In this document: piece after piece, positions 9,219-24,158 of the stretch | Layout: every line of letters begins with the position of its first letter | Position numbering within the stretch: position 1 is the first letter of the stretch | Assembly: GCF_038502225.1 (NCBI RefSeq) | Contig: NC_091391.1 | Span: 3,949,214 to 4,013,213 of the forward strand | Source of the DNA: Cherax quadricarinatus | Taxonomy: Eukaryota; Arthropoda; Malacostraca; Decapoda; Parastacidae | Length of the DNA stretch: 64,000 bases | Reading direction: 5' to 3' | Translations under genes and position numbers: made by a program | Notes under the pieces: model-generated | What the model was told of the DNA's origin: nothing | What the model saw: the letters and a program-made list of their open reading frames with translations, nothing else | Databases searched by the model: none

Positions 9219-9265
9219 TGAATAAAGATTCCTATATGCTGCATAAGTGTCTCAATCTTCAACAA

Positions 9266-9451
9266 ATATTACTACTACCCACAACAATTAAACTTCGCAC
9301 CTCACTCCTTACCTACACGTACCCTGAGCCCATGTATTGTTCATAACTGTTTGAAAATTCTTCTGGAGAGCGAAACGTTGCACATAATGTCGCGTTAGTT
9401 AGCTGTACTTGTGTCCTTTTATCTAACATGTAAGAATGACTGTAAGGGCAG
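9266..9451 (+). mobile_element. Decayed pLTR fragment (UGGC family)
   Basis: GGAGAGCGAAACGTTGC at about 9364 matches the 3' half of the UGGC-family ribozyme, followed by the family's terminal GTGTCCTTTTATCT sequence. The 5' half is not recognisable. Confidence 0.5.
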
Positions 9452-9812
9452 GTGTAAGACTGGCTAAAGTCAGTTGCAAGAGTGGCTGAAGTCAGCTGTA
9501 AGAGTGGCTGAAGTCAGCTGTAAGAGTGGCTGAAGTCAGCTGTAAGAGTGGCTGAAGTCAGCTGCAAGAGTGGCTGAAGTCAGCTGTAAGAGTGGCTGAA
9601 GTCAGCTGTAAGAGTGGCTGAAGTCAGCTGTAAGAGTGGCTGAAGTCAGCTGAAAGAGTGGCTGAAGTCAGCTGCAAGAGTGGCTGAAGTCAGCTGTAAG
9701 AGTGGCTGAAGTCAGCTGTAAGAGTGGCTGAAGTCAGCTGTAAGAGTGGCTGAAGTCAGCTGAAAGAGTGGCTGAAGTCAGCTGCAAGAGTGGCTGAAGT
9801 CAGCTATAAGAG
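9452..9812. repeat. 22-bp minisatellite, about 16 copies
   Basis: Unit AAGAGTGGCTGAAGTCAGCT plus GT or GC. It passes directly into the 36-bp array, with which it shares GTAAGAGTG, so the two may be related. Confidence 0.9.
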
Positions 9813-9925
9813 TCACTGTGAGGACCGCTGTGAAGACAGGTGTAAGAGTCGATGGAAATAAATGGTATAAAATACCGACACAATGGAAATATAAACACAT
9901 ATGCAGTATAATGTGACCCTTTATT

Positions 9926-9962
9926 GACTACGTTTCGCCCACACAGTGGGCTTTTTCAAATC
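9926..9962 (-). ncRNA. Hammerhead-type ribozyme motif, GAC family variant
   Basis: Minus strand: GAU pairs with GUC through a U-G wobble. Core UUGAAAA, stem II GCCCAC/GUGGGC, GAA-ACGU-A. Confidence 0.65.
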
Positions 9963-10178
9963 ACAAACAGATCTACCTGGGGTGGAAGGGACGCGAGTAT
10001 TTATAGTCAGGTTCAGAATGTTGAGGTCAGGTGGAGGATGCTGCATCTGATAATCTACCGATGTACTCTATAACCCCACCCGGTAGATCATCAGATGCAG
10101 CATTCTCCACCTGACCTCAACATTCTGAACCTGACTATAAATACTCCCGTACCTTCCACTCCAGGTAGATCTGTGTGT

Positions 10179-10215
10179 GACTTGAAAAACCCCACTGTGT
10201 GGGCGAAACGTTGTC
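10179..10215 (+). ncRNA. Hammerhead-type ribozyme motif, GAC family variant
   Basis: GAC, UUGAAAA, GAA-ACGU-U, GUC. The closing pair of stem II is C-C instead of G-C, so activity is doubtful. Confidence 0.6.
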
Positions 10216-13200
10216 AATAAAGGATCACATTATACTGCATATGTGTTTATATTTCCAGGTGTAAGAGTCACTGTAAAGACTACTGTGAAGACAGGTGTAA
10301 GAGTCACTGTGAAGACTGCTGTGAAGACAGGTGTAAGAGTCACTGTGAAGACTGCTGTGAAGGCAGGTGTAAGAGCCACTGTGAAGACTACTGTGAAGGC
10401 AGGTGTAAGAGTGTGAGAACTACTGTGAAGGCAGGTGTAAGAGTGTGAGGACTACTGTGAAGGCAGGTGTAAGAGCCACTGCGAAGACTGCTGTGAAGGC
10501 AGGTGTAAGAGTGTGAGGACTACTGTGAAGGCAGGTGTAAGAGCCACTGCGAAGACTGCTGTGAAGGCAGGTGAAAGTGTGAGGACTACTGTGAAGGCAG
10601 GTGTAAGAGTGTGAGGACTACTGTGAAGGCAGGTGTAAGAGCCACTGCGAAGACTGCTGTGAAGGCAGGTGTAAGAGCCACTGTGAAGACTACTGTGAAG
10701 GCAGGTGTAAGTGTGAGGACTACTGTGAAGGCAGGTGTAAGAGTGTGAGGACTACTGTGAAGGCAGGTGTAAGAGTGACTGTGAGGACTACTGTGAAGGC
10801 AGGTGTAAGAGTGAGTGTGAGGACTACTGTGAAGGCAGGTGTAAGAGTGACTGTGAGGACTGCTGTGAAGGCAGGTGTAAGAGTGAGTGTGAGGACTACT
10901 GTGAAGGCAGGTGTAAGAGTGACTGTGAGGACTACTGTGAAGGCAGGTGTAAGAGTGACTGTGAGGACTACTATGAAGGCAGGTTTAAGAGTGAGTGTAA
11001 GGACTACTGTGAAGGCAGATGTAAGAGTGAGTGTGAGGACTGCTGTGAAGGCAGGTGTAAGAGTGAGTGTGAGGACTACTGTGAAGGCAGGTGTAAGAGT
11101 GACTGTGAGGACTACTGTGAAGGCAGGTGTAAGAGTGAGTGTGAGGACTACTGTGAAGGCAGGTGTAAGAGTGACTGTGAGAACTGCTGTGAAGGCAGGT
11201 GTAAGAGTGAGTGTGAGGACTACTGTGAAGGCAGGTGTAAGAGTGACTGTGATGACTGCTGTGAAGGCAGGTGTAAGAGTGACTGTGAGGACTACTGTGA
11301 TGGCAGGTGTACGAGTGAGTGTGAGGACTACTGTGAAGGCAGGTGTAAGAGTGACTGTGAGGACTACTGTGAAGGCAGGTGTAAGAGTGAGTGTGAGGAC
11401 TACTGTGAAGGCAGGTGTAAGAGTGACTGTGAGGACTACTGTGAAGGCAGGTGTAAGAGTGACTGTGAGGACTACTGTGAAGGCAGGTTTAAAAGTGAGT
11501 GTGAGCACTACTGTGAAGGCAGGTGTAAGAGTGACTGTGAGGACTACTGTGAAGGCAGGTGTAAGAGTGAGTGTGAGGACTACTGTGAAGGCAGGTGTAA
11601 GAGTGACTGTGAGGACTACTGTGAAGGCAGGTGTAAGAGTGTGAGGACTACTGTGAAGGCAGGTGTAAGAGTGAGTGTGAGGACTACTGTGAAGGCAGGT
11701 GTAAGAGTGACTGTGAGGACTACTGTGAAGGCAGGTGTAAGAGTGACTGTGAGGACTACTGTGAAGGCAGGTGTAAGAGTGACTGTGAGGACTGCTGTGA
11801 AGGCAGGTGTAAGAGTGAGTGTGAGGACTACTGTGAAGGCAGGTGTAAGAGTGACTGTGAGGACTACTGTGAAGGCAGGTGTAAGAGTGAGTGTGAGGAC
11901 TACTGTGAAGGCAGGTGTAAGAGTGACTGTGAGGACTACTGTGAAGGCAGGTGTAAGAGTGAGTGTGAGGACTACTGTGAAGGCAGGTGTAAGAGTGACT
12001 GTGAGGACTACTGTGAAGGCAGGTGTAAGAGTGTGAGGACTACTGTGAAGGCAGGTGTAAGAGTGAGTGTGAGGACTACTGTGAAGGCAGGTGTAAGAGT
12101 GTGAGGACTACTGTGAAGGCAGGTGTAAGAGTGAGTGTGAGGACTACTGTGAAGGCAGGTGTAAGAGTGACTGTGAGGACTACTGTGAAGGCAGGTGTAA
12201 GAGTGACTGTGAGGACTACTGTGAAGGCAGGTGTAAGAGTGAGTGTGAGGACTACTGTGAAGGCAGGTGTAAGAGTGACTGAGGACTACTGTGAAGGCAG
12301 GTGTAAGAGTGACTGTGAGGACTACTGTGAAGGCAGGTGTAAGAGTGACTGTGAGGACTACTGTGAAGGCAGGTGTAAGAGTGTGAGGACTACTGTGAAG
12401 GCAGGTGTAAGAGTGACTGTGAGGACTACTGTGAAGGCAGGTGTAAGAGTGTGAGGACTACTGTGAAGGCAGGTGTAAGAGTGACTGTGAGGACTACTGT
12501 GAAGGCAGGTGTAAGAGTGAGTATGAGGACTACTGTGAAGGCAGGTGTAAGAGTGACTGTGAGGACTACTGTGAAGGCAGGTGTAAGAGTGACTGTGAGG
12601 ACTACTGTGAAGGCAGGTGTAAGAGTGAGTGTGAGGACTACTGTGAAGGCAGGTGTAAGAGTGACTGTGAGGACTACTGTGAAGGCAGGTGTAAGAGTGA
12701 CTGTGAGGACTACTGTGAAGGCAGGTGTAAGAGTGTGAGGACTACTGTGAAGGCAGGTGTAAGAGTGACTGTGAGGACTACTGTGAAGGCAGGTGTAAGA
12801 GTGTGAGGACTACTGTGAAGGCAGGTGTAAGAGTGAGTGTGAGGACTACTGTGAAGGCAGGTGTAAGAGTGACTGTGAGGACTACTGTGAAGGCAGGTGT
12901 AAGAGTGAGTGTGAGGACTACTGTGAAGGCAGGTGTAAGAGTGACTGTGAGGACTACTGTGAAGGCAGGTGTAAGAGTGAGTGTGAGGACTACTGTGAAG
13001 GCAGGTGTAAGAGTGACTGTGAGGACTACTGTGAAGGCAGGTGTAAGAGTGACTGTGAGGACTACTGTGAAGGTAGGTGTAAGAGTGTGAGGACTACTGT
13101 GAAGGCAGGTGTAAGAGTGAGTGTGAGGACTACTGTGAAGGCAGGTGTAAGAGTGACTGTGAGGACTACTGTGAAGGCAGGTGTAAGAGTGACTGTGAGG

Positions 13201-15005
13201 ACTCCTGTGAAGGCAGGTGTAAGAGTGACTGTGAGGACTGCTGTGAAGGCAGGTGTAAGAGTGTGAGGACTACTGTGAAGGCAGTTGTAAGAGTGACTGT
13301 GAGGACTACTGTGAAGGCAGGTGTAAGAGTGACTGTGAGGACTACTGTGAAGGCAGGTGTAAGAGTGACTGCGAGGACTGCTGTGAAGGCAGGTGTAAGA
13401 GTGTGAGGACTACTGTGAAGGCAGGTGTAAGAGTGACTGTGAGGACTACTGTGAAGGCAGGTGTAAGAGTGTGAGGACTACTGTGAAGGCAGGTGTAAGA
13501 GTGACTGTGAGGACTACTGTGAAGGCAGGTGTAAGAGTGACTGTGAGGACTCCTGTGAAGGCAGGTGTAAGAGTGACTGTGAGGACTGCTGTGAAGGCAG
13601 GTGTAAGAGTGACTGTGAGGACTACTGTGAAGGCAGGTGTAAGAGTGACTGTGAGGACTACTGTGAAGGCAGGTGTAAGAGTGTGAGGACTACTGTGAAG
13701 GCAGGTGTAAGAGCCACTGTGAAGACTACTGTGAAGGCAGGTGTAAGAGTGTGAGGACTACTGTGAAGGCAGGTGTAAGAGTGAGTGTGAGGACTACTGT
13801 GAAGGCAATTGTAAGAGTGACTGTGAGGACTACTGTGAAGGCAGGTGTAAGAGTGACTGTGAGGACTACTGTGAAGGCAGGTGTAAGAGTGACTGTGAGG
13901 ACTCCTGTGAAGGCAGGTGTAAGAGTGACTGTGAGGACTGCTGTGAAGGCAGGTGTAAGAGTGACTGTGAGGACTACTGTGAAGGCAGGTGTAAGAGTGA
14001 CTGTGAGGACTACTGTGAAGGCAGGTGTAAGAGTGTGAGGACTACTGTGAAGGCAGGTGTAAGAGCCACTGTGAAGACTACTGTGAAGGCAGGTGTAAGA
14101 GTGTGAGGACTACTGTGAAGGCAGGTGTAAGAGTGAGTGTGAGGACTACTGTGAAGGCAATTGTAAGAGTGACTGTGAGGACTACTGTGAAGGCAGGTGT
14201 AAGAGTGACTGTGAGGACTACTGTGAAGGCAGGTGTAAGAGTGACTGTGAAGACTACTGTGAAGGCAGGTGTAAGAGTGACTGTGAGGACTCCTGTGAAG
14301 GCAGGTGTAAGAGTGACTGTGAGGACTACTGTGAAGGCAGGTGTAAGAGTGTGAGGACTGCTGTGAAGGCAGTTGTAAGAGTGACTGTGAGGACTACTGT
14401 GAAGGCAGGTGTAAGAGTGACTGTGAAGACTACTGTGAAGGCAGGTGTAAGAGTGACTGTGAGGACTCCTGTGAAGGCAGGTGTAAGAGTGACTGTGAGG
14501 ACTACTGTGAAGGTAGGTGTAAGAGTGTGAGGACTACTGTGAAGGCAGGTGTAAGAGTGAGTGTGAGGACTGCTGTGAAGGCAGGTGTAAGAGTGTGAGG
14601 ACTACTGTGAAGGCAGGTGTAAGAGTGTGAGGACTGCTGTGAAGGCAGTTGTAAGAGTGACTGTGAGGACTGCTGTGAAGGCAGGTGTAAGAGTGTGAGG
14701 ACTACTGTGAAGGCAGGTGTAAGAGTGAGTGTGAGGACTCCTGTGAAGGCAGGTGTAAGAGTGACTGTGAGGACTACTGTGAAGGCAGGTGTAAGAGTGA
14801 CTGTGAGGACTACTGTGAAGGCAGGTGTAAGAGCCATTGCGAAGACTGCTGTGAAGGCAGGTGTAAGAGCCACTGTGAAGACTACTGTGAAGGCAGGTGT
14901 AAGTGTGAGGACTACTGTGAAGGCAGGTGTAAGAGTGTGAGGACTACTGTGAAGGCAATTGTAAGAGTGACTGTGAGGACTGCTGTGAAGGCAGGTGTAA
15001 GACAG

Positions 15006-15276
15006 GTGATCGTAGGAACCGGAAATTACAGTCAGTGTGGTGTATAATACCGTGAGAACAGGCTAGAAATATACCCTCTGAATGTAGGTTAAAACTGTCG
15101 AAACCTGACTAAGGCCATTTTGTGTAAATTGTCGGTATTTTGAGCCGAAATGTTAATATATAATTCTTAACACATGATGAATATTATACTTACCAAATAA
15201 TTACTCAATTATCTTTTTAGCTAATAAAGCATTAGAGGTTCAATTTTATTACAATTATCGTTATTACTGCACAAAT
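15006..15276. other. AT-rich spacer
   Basis: No gene seen. ATTGTCGGTATTTTGAG at about 15128 resembles the reverse complement of the pLTR border motif ACCGACA, so this is probably decayed element sequence. Confidence 0.4.
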
Positions 15277-15413
15277 AACCCGCACATGGGTGAAGATAGC
15301 TTACCACGACGTTTCGGTCCGACTTGGACCATTTACAAAGTCACACTGTGACTGCAAATGGTCCAAGTCGGACCGAAATGTCGTGGTAAGTTTCTCTCTT
15401 TTATGTGCGGGTT
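15277..15413. mobile_element. Inverted-repeat element with GGACCGAAACGTC arms
   Basis: The two arms meet at GTCACACTGTGAC near 15344 and include a GGTCC/GGACC stem followed by GAAACGTC, like the 3' half of the hammerhead families. The outer arms end in AACCCGCACAT. The 5' core (UUGUAAA) departs at position 6 and I find no stem I partner, so I do not call a ribozyme. Confidence 0.6.
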
Positions 15414-15422
15414 AGTTGTGTA

Positions 15423-17253
15423 TTGCTCCAGTCACGGTATTGTTCCAGTCACGGTGTTGTTCCAGTCACGGTATTGTTCCAGTCACGGTATTGTTCCAGT
15501 CACGGTATTGTTCCAGTCACGGTATTGTTCCAGTCACGGTATTGTTCCAGTCACGGTATTGTTCCAGTCACGGTATTGTTCCAGTCACGGTATTGTTCCA
15601 GTCACGGTATTGTTCCAGTCACAGTATTGTTCCAGTCACGGTATTGTTCCAGTCACGGTATTGTTCCAGTCACGGTATTGTTCCAGTCACGGTATTGTTC
15701 CAGTCACGGTATTGTTCCAGTCACGGTATTGTTCCAGTCACGGTATTGTTCCAGTCACGGTATTGTTCCAGTCACGGTATTGTTCCAGTCACGGTATTGT
15801 TCCAGTCACGGTATTGTTCCAGTCACGGTATTGTTCCAGTCACGGTATTGTTCCAGTCACGGTATTGTTCCAGTCACGGTATTGTTCCAGTCACGGTATT
15901 GTTCCAGTCACGGTATTGTTCCAGTCACGGTATTGTTCCAGTCACGGCATTGTTCCAGTCACGGTATTGTTCCAGTCACGGTATTGTTCCAGTCACGGTA
16001 TTGTTCCAGTCACGGTATTGTTCCAGTCACGGTATTGTTCCAGTCACGGTATTGTTCCAGTCACGGTGTTGTTCCAGTCACGGTATTGTTCCAGTCACGG
16101 TATTGTTCCAGTCACGGTATTGTTCCAGTCACGGTATTGTTCCAGTCACGGTATTGTTCCAGTCACGGTATTGTTCCAGTCACGGTGTTGTTCCAGTCAC
16201 GGTATTGTTCCAGTCACGGTATTGTTCCAATCACGATATTGTTTCAGTCACGGTATTGTTCCAGTCACGGTATTGTTCCAGTCACGGTATTGTTCCAGTC
16301 ACGGTATTGTTCCAGTCACGGTATTGTTCCAGTCACGGTATTGTTCCAGTCACGGTATTGTTCCAGTCACGGTATTGTTCCAGTCACGGTATTGTTCCAG
16401 TCACGGTATTGTTCCAGTCACAGTATTGTTCCAGTCACGGTATTGTTCCAGTCACGGTATTGTTCCAGTCACGGTATTGTTCCAGTCACGGTATTGTTCC
16501 AGTCACGGTATTGTTCCAGTCACGGTATTGTTCCAGTCACGGTATTGTTCCAGTCACGGTATTGTTCCAGTCACGGTATTGTTCCAGTCACGGTATTGTT
16601 CCAGTCACGGTATTGTTCCAGTCACGGTATTGTTCCAGTCACGGTATTGTTCCAGTCACGGTATTGTTCCAGTCACGGTATTGTTCCAGTCACGGTATTG
16701 TTCCAGTCACGGTATTGTTCCAGTCACGGTATTGTTCCAGTCACGGTATTGTTCCAGTCACGGTATTGTTCCAGTCACGGTATTGTTCCAGTCACGGTAT
16801 TGTTCCAGTCACGGTATTGTTCCAGTCACGGTATTGTTCCAGTCACGGTATTGTTCCAGTCACGGTATTGTTCCAGTCACGGTATTGTTCCAGTCACGGC
16901 ATTGTTCCAGTCACGGTATTGTTCCAGTCACGGTATTGTTCCAGTCACGGTATTGTTCCAGTCACGGTATTGTTCCAGTCACGGTATTGTTCCAGTCACG
17001 GTGTTGTTCCAGTCACGGTATTGTTCCAGTCACGGTATTGTTCCAGTCACGGTATTGTTCCAGTCACGGTATTGTTCCAGTCACGGTATTGTTCCAGTCA
17101 TGGTATTGTTCCAGTCACGGTATTGTTCCAGTCACGGTATTGTTCCAGTCACGGTATTGTTCCAGTCACGGTATTGTTCCAGTCACGGTATTGTTCCAGT
17201 CACGGTATTGTTCCAGTCACGGTATTGTTCCAGTCACGGTATTGTTCCAGTCA
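15423..17253. repeat. 17-bp minisatellite, about 108 copies
   Basis: Unit TTCCAGTCACGGTATTG, very homogeneous, with scattered single-base variants. It is open in all three plus-strand frames. Because 17 is not a multiple of 3, every frame gives the same 17-residue peptide repeat, so the 618-685 aa open frames are not evidence of a gene. Confidence 0.97.
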
Positions 17254-17254
17254 G

Positions 17255-17330
17255 GGAACGGGTGGGGTTTGAGCTCATGGCAGTGAATCCCAAATCTCCA
17301 GGCCACGGGTTCAAACCCCACCAGTTCCGT
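17255..17330. repeat. tRNA-like inverted repeat
   Basis: GGAACGGGTGGGGTTTGA at the left pairs with the reverse complement of the right half, which contains a B-box-like GGGTTCAAACCCC. Similar in style to the foldback at 20772-20965. Not a functional tRNA. Confidence 0.5.
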
Positions 17331-18260
17331 GGTTTGTTGGCAGCCGTGAGACAGGTGAGGCGAAGACATTGCAGGTCTCCACCTACGGAAAAATCACCAA
17401 GTATATGGTTACGTATATGTTTAATTCCCTGCATCAGGATCCCAGGAAATTGCTGTGTCTGACATATTGTATAAATAACTTAGGAAACCGACAACCAGAT
17501 TTTTCTTCAATTAGGTATGATTGGCTGTTAGCTAACCCCGATAAATTTGACTGACTGTACCTATACTGAGATAAAAGCCCCTCCATGTGAGGGTGAAAAA
17601 ATCACAATACCATGACTGGACCAGTACGCGAATAATTCGCACGTAGGAGAAACTTCGACGTTTCGGTCGATTAAGTAGTCACACTAACACGAAGGTAAGG
17701 GAGCCACTGTATATATATATACGTGAGTATAAAATCTACTGTTTTGTGCATGCACACATCCAGAGAGGAATATACTCCGCGGGATATATACAGTGAATAT
17801 TGGTTGCGTCCGGTGATTTAAACTCTTGACGTCACGACCAAAACAAACTCTTCCAGAGAGTCACTATTCTGTTTTGTACTTGTACATTAAAGTTAATACC
17901 TCGAAATTGACATTTCGCCCACCAGTGGCGACGTTTCGCCACTAGTGGGCGGAATGTCTTCTTTGTTCTTGTACTTTTGGCCTTATACTTTGGGGGAATT
18001 CACCCCTAACACGCAGACATTATTCTGATAATTAACATGGCTAAGCCGTCTACATGATGATTGGTAATGTTATGTGGAAGATCGTATCAAATACCTGTAA
18101 GTTGATGAATAAGACACATGTACGACAGTTGCGTAACTTCATTGTTGAAGAGTTTCGTCTACACTGGAGCTTTCTTCAGTCAGATACAGAGGCAGCAAGT
18201 GTAGTAGTGAAACGAAGTTGATGTAAACAGTCCATCAACCTTGGAGAAATATTTCTCAGT
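17331..18260. mobile_element. Mosaic of decayed pLTR fragments
   Basis: GACGTTTCGGTC (about 17657) and GAGTTTCGTC followed by TTCTTCAGTCAG (about 18141-18182) are decayed ribozyme regions in minus orientation. A 50-bp nearly perfect palindrome lies at 17909-17958. A short (TA)n is at 17711. No coding sequence recognised. Confidence 0.45.
17909..17958. repeat. 50-bp imperfect palindrome
   Basis: GACATTTCGCCCACCAGTGG and its reverse complement flank a short centre (CGACG), with two mismatches. It resembles two stem II regions placed head to head. Confidence 0.7.
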
Positions 18261-20771
<2,511 letters not shown>

Positions 20772-20965
20772 CCATACCACGGACGGGACTTGAACCCGCG
20801 GTCAGAGAGTCATAAAACTCCAGACCGACGCCTTAGCCACTGGACCAGCTGGTTACAATAAGATTCATCCAACTAGGTATATTTCTACACCATAGGAAGG
20901 TTAGCCTGTGCTAACCTGGAGTTTCGTGACGAATCGCGGGTTCTAACCCCACCCGTGGTATGGTT
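20772..20965. repeat. tRNA-like foldback
   Basis: On the minus strand, 20855-20772 reads like a tRNA with a D-arm-like GTCCAGTGGCTAAGGCG and a B box GGGTTCAAGTCCC. The plus strand of 20909-20965 repeats its 3' part, with B box GGGTTCTAACCCC. The two halves form an inverted pair. The left half could be a tRNA-derived SINE head; a functional tRNA is not supported. Confidence 0.6.
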
Positions 20966-21440
<475 letters not shown>

Positions 21441-21459
21441 TTAATATATATTATATATT

Positions 21460-22598
<1,139 letters not shown>

Positions 22599-22868
22599 GA
22601 TTCTGATATAGTCTTGGGAGGTAAAGATTCTGATATAGTCTTGGGAGGTAAAGATTCTGACATAGTCTTGGGAGGTAAAGATTCTGACATAGTCTTGGGA
22701 GGTAAAGATTCTGACATAGTCTTGGGAGGTAAAGATTCTGACATAGTCTTGGGAGGTAAAGATTCTGACATAGTCTTGGGAGGTAAAGATTCTGACATAG
22801 TCTTGGGAGGTAAAGATTCTGACATAGTCTTGGGAGGTAAAGATTCTGACCTAGTCTTAGAGACTCGA
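22599..22868. repeat. 27-bp minisatellite, 10 copies
   Basis: The unit contains GATTCTGACATAGTCTTGGG; 27 bp keeps frames open (KDSDIVLGG). Diverged single copies of the same unit remain at about 23030-23130, probably flanking relics. Confidence 0.95.
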
Positions 22869-22888
22869 AGATAGGAAGGGGGGGGGGA

Positions 22889-23010
22889 GTATTGCAGCAG
22901 GCCAACTGGCCCATGCTAGGCAGGTCTTTCTTAAATCCAAGCATTCCCATCCACGTATTTGTCCAGTCTAAACCCAAAACTAATTTTCCAAGAACTTCAG
23001 TTGATACCTC
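22889..23010 (+). repeat. Interspersed repeat, GGAGGAAC family, diverged
   Basis: AGTATTGCAGCAGGCCAACT and GGCAGGTC match the dispersed repeat also seen at 6613 and 63836. Confidence 0.55.
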
Positions 23011-23167
23011 AGGTCCTAATCTGAGGAGGTGAAGATTCTGATCTTGTCTTAGGAAGTAAAGATTCCGCAATCGTCTTATTACGATTTGGCGAGTCACTGA
23101 CCTAGTCTTACGAGGTAAAGATTCTGACTTATTACCGTAAATTATTATTGATGGGATACATTACCAA

Positions 23168-23262
23168 CAAATGGAAGAATTTCGTATTAGGGTTGAAGGA
23201 AATTCTTTTGGTAACTTTAAGAGGAAGTTCGACAAATGTCTGGTTAAGAATGGTTGGATTTG
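23168..23262 (+). pseudogene. Possible LINE RT C-terminal remnant
   Basis: The frame from 23168 ends GNSFGNFKRKFDKCLVKNGWI then a stop. It resembles the SFKxxLDK tail found at the end of many CR1/Jockey-type RT proteins. Only about 31 residues, so the identification is tentative. Confidence 0.3.
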
Positions 23263-24158
23263 AAAACGTGTGCAGGTATACAATACCGACAAGATGAAAG
23301 TTAAGACACTTGTGCAACGTCTTTATTGTAATAGTGTGTCTTAATCTTCTTTTGAAGACTTGCCAAGCATGGACCAGTAAGTCTGTTTCCGCGTTTCTCC
23401 ATTCTTTTGTTCCTATAATGCTAGATACCTGGGTATCTTCATTGACTGACGTATCACTGGTACTGTTGGCTTATTCAGTCGAATACAGAATAACACACGT
23501 GAAGTAGCAGTGGATTTTGTCTTGATAGTCCGTCACTCTTAGTATTAAGTGACGGAAAATTTGCAGTTCTGTTGCTAATCAACTTGAGCATGATCTACTT
23601 CCACTAGTGGACCACGCTCACTTATAAGGTCAACTACAGCTGCTTCACCTCACCCGTACTCTAGCATATAAGGTCTGCCTGCTTGCCCATGCTCATGCCA
23701 GGTCACCACATGGAGACGACCCGGGCCATGACGTCCTGGCGAGCCTACCTGCACCCGCCTATGCTTACATTGTTTCGATAAGCATAGCGTCAGCCTACTG
23801 GTATATTCCCCGTGCTCCTGTGACCATGACCACCAAAGGACAAGCATAAAAACTTGTCTTGGAATACATTTTGGGCCAAGAGAAATCAAGCCTGGCGGGA
23901 ATGTCCGCCAAGAAGGTCAGGTAACAAAGGGAGGTTTGTACTTCGCCCGTTAAACTGGAAGTACCCGAGGGACTGACCACCTCAAATACTGTTTCTGCAA
24001 CGTTGATTGACTGATTATACTTTTATTTCACTACTTCACCTACTACCGCTATATTTGACTGAAGAAACCTGTTGTGTAGGGGAAACCCAACTGTTGCACA
24101 TGTGTCTTAATCATCAACTTGTCAGTATTTTATACCATTGTCAACACACCTGTGCATT
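23263..24158. mobile_element. Decayed Penelope-like terminal repeat
   Basis: Bounded by the border hairpin GGTAT-ACA-ATACC-GACA (about 23274-23290) and its reversed counterpart (about 24119-24139). Two degraded ribozyme regions lie inside: minus near 23445-23490, and plus near 24057-24095 (CUGAAGA kept, stem III lost). TATAAGG sequences near 23626 and 23667 sit where other pLTRs have a TATA-like box. Confidence 0.55.

Larger units (their letters stand above)
7457..9265 (+). mobile_element. Tandem Penelope-like pLTR monomers bounded by ribozymes
   Basis: A GGA-family element. A minus-oriented half (7457-7720) is followed by the border hairpin GGTTT-GAA-AAACC-GACA (about 7726-7743), a truncated plus-strand ribozyme, and two head-to-tail monomers separated by plus-strand ribozymes. 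Using the predicted cleavage points, monomer A is 7789-8837 (1049 nt) and monomer B is 8838-9215 (378 nt). The difference of 671 nt is exactly 11 copies of the internal 61-bp unit. Each monomer has a TATATAA box upstream of its ribozyme. No protein coding. The layout resembles retrozyme-type monomers. Confidence 0.75.
9851..10257. mobile_element. Inverted-pair pLTR insertion (GAC family) within the 36-bp array
   Basis: A leader with the hairpin GGTAT-AAA-ATACC-GACA (about 9872-9889) is followed by 177-bp inverted arms (9884-10060 and 10081-10257) around a 20-bp spacer. The array motif GGTGTAAGAGTC stands on both sides (9839-9850, 10258-10269). That fits a 12-bp target duplication, but inside a tandem array it is not independent proof. 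Confidence 0.8.
9813..15005. repeat. 36/32-bp minisatellite with higher-order structure
   Basis: The 36-bp unit contains GGTGTAAGAGTGACTGTG and GACTACTGTGAAG. A 32-bp version lacks ACTG. The order of the two lengths repeats with a period near 352 bp (8 x 36 + 2 x 32) around 12.45-14.35 kb, a higher-order repeat. A pLTR insertion interrupts it at 9851-10257. The long plus-strand open frames (up to 299 aa, 12-aa repeat) are repeat translations. Confidence 0.95.

Noticed and set aside
15358..17462. Three overlapping 618-685 aa plus-strand open frames
   Set aside because: They translate a 17-bp tandem repeat in all frames; no non-repeat domain, no splice or start context.
20772..20855. Functional minus-strand tRNA gene
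   Set aside because: Part of an inverted repeat with a second tRNA-like half; arm pairing is doubtful without folding.
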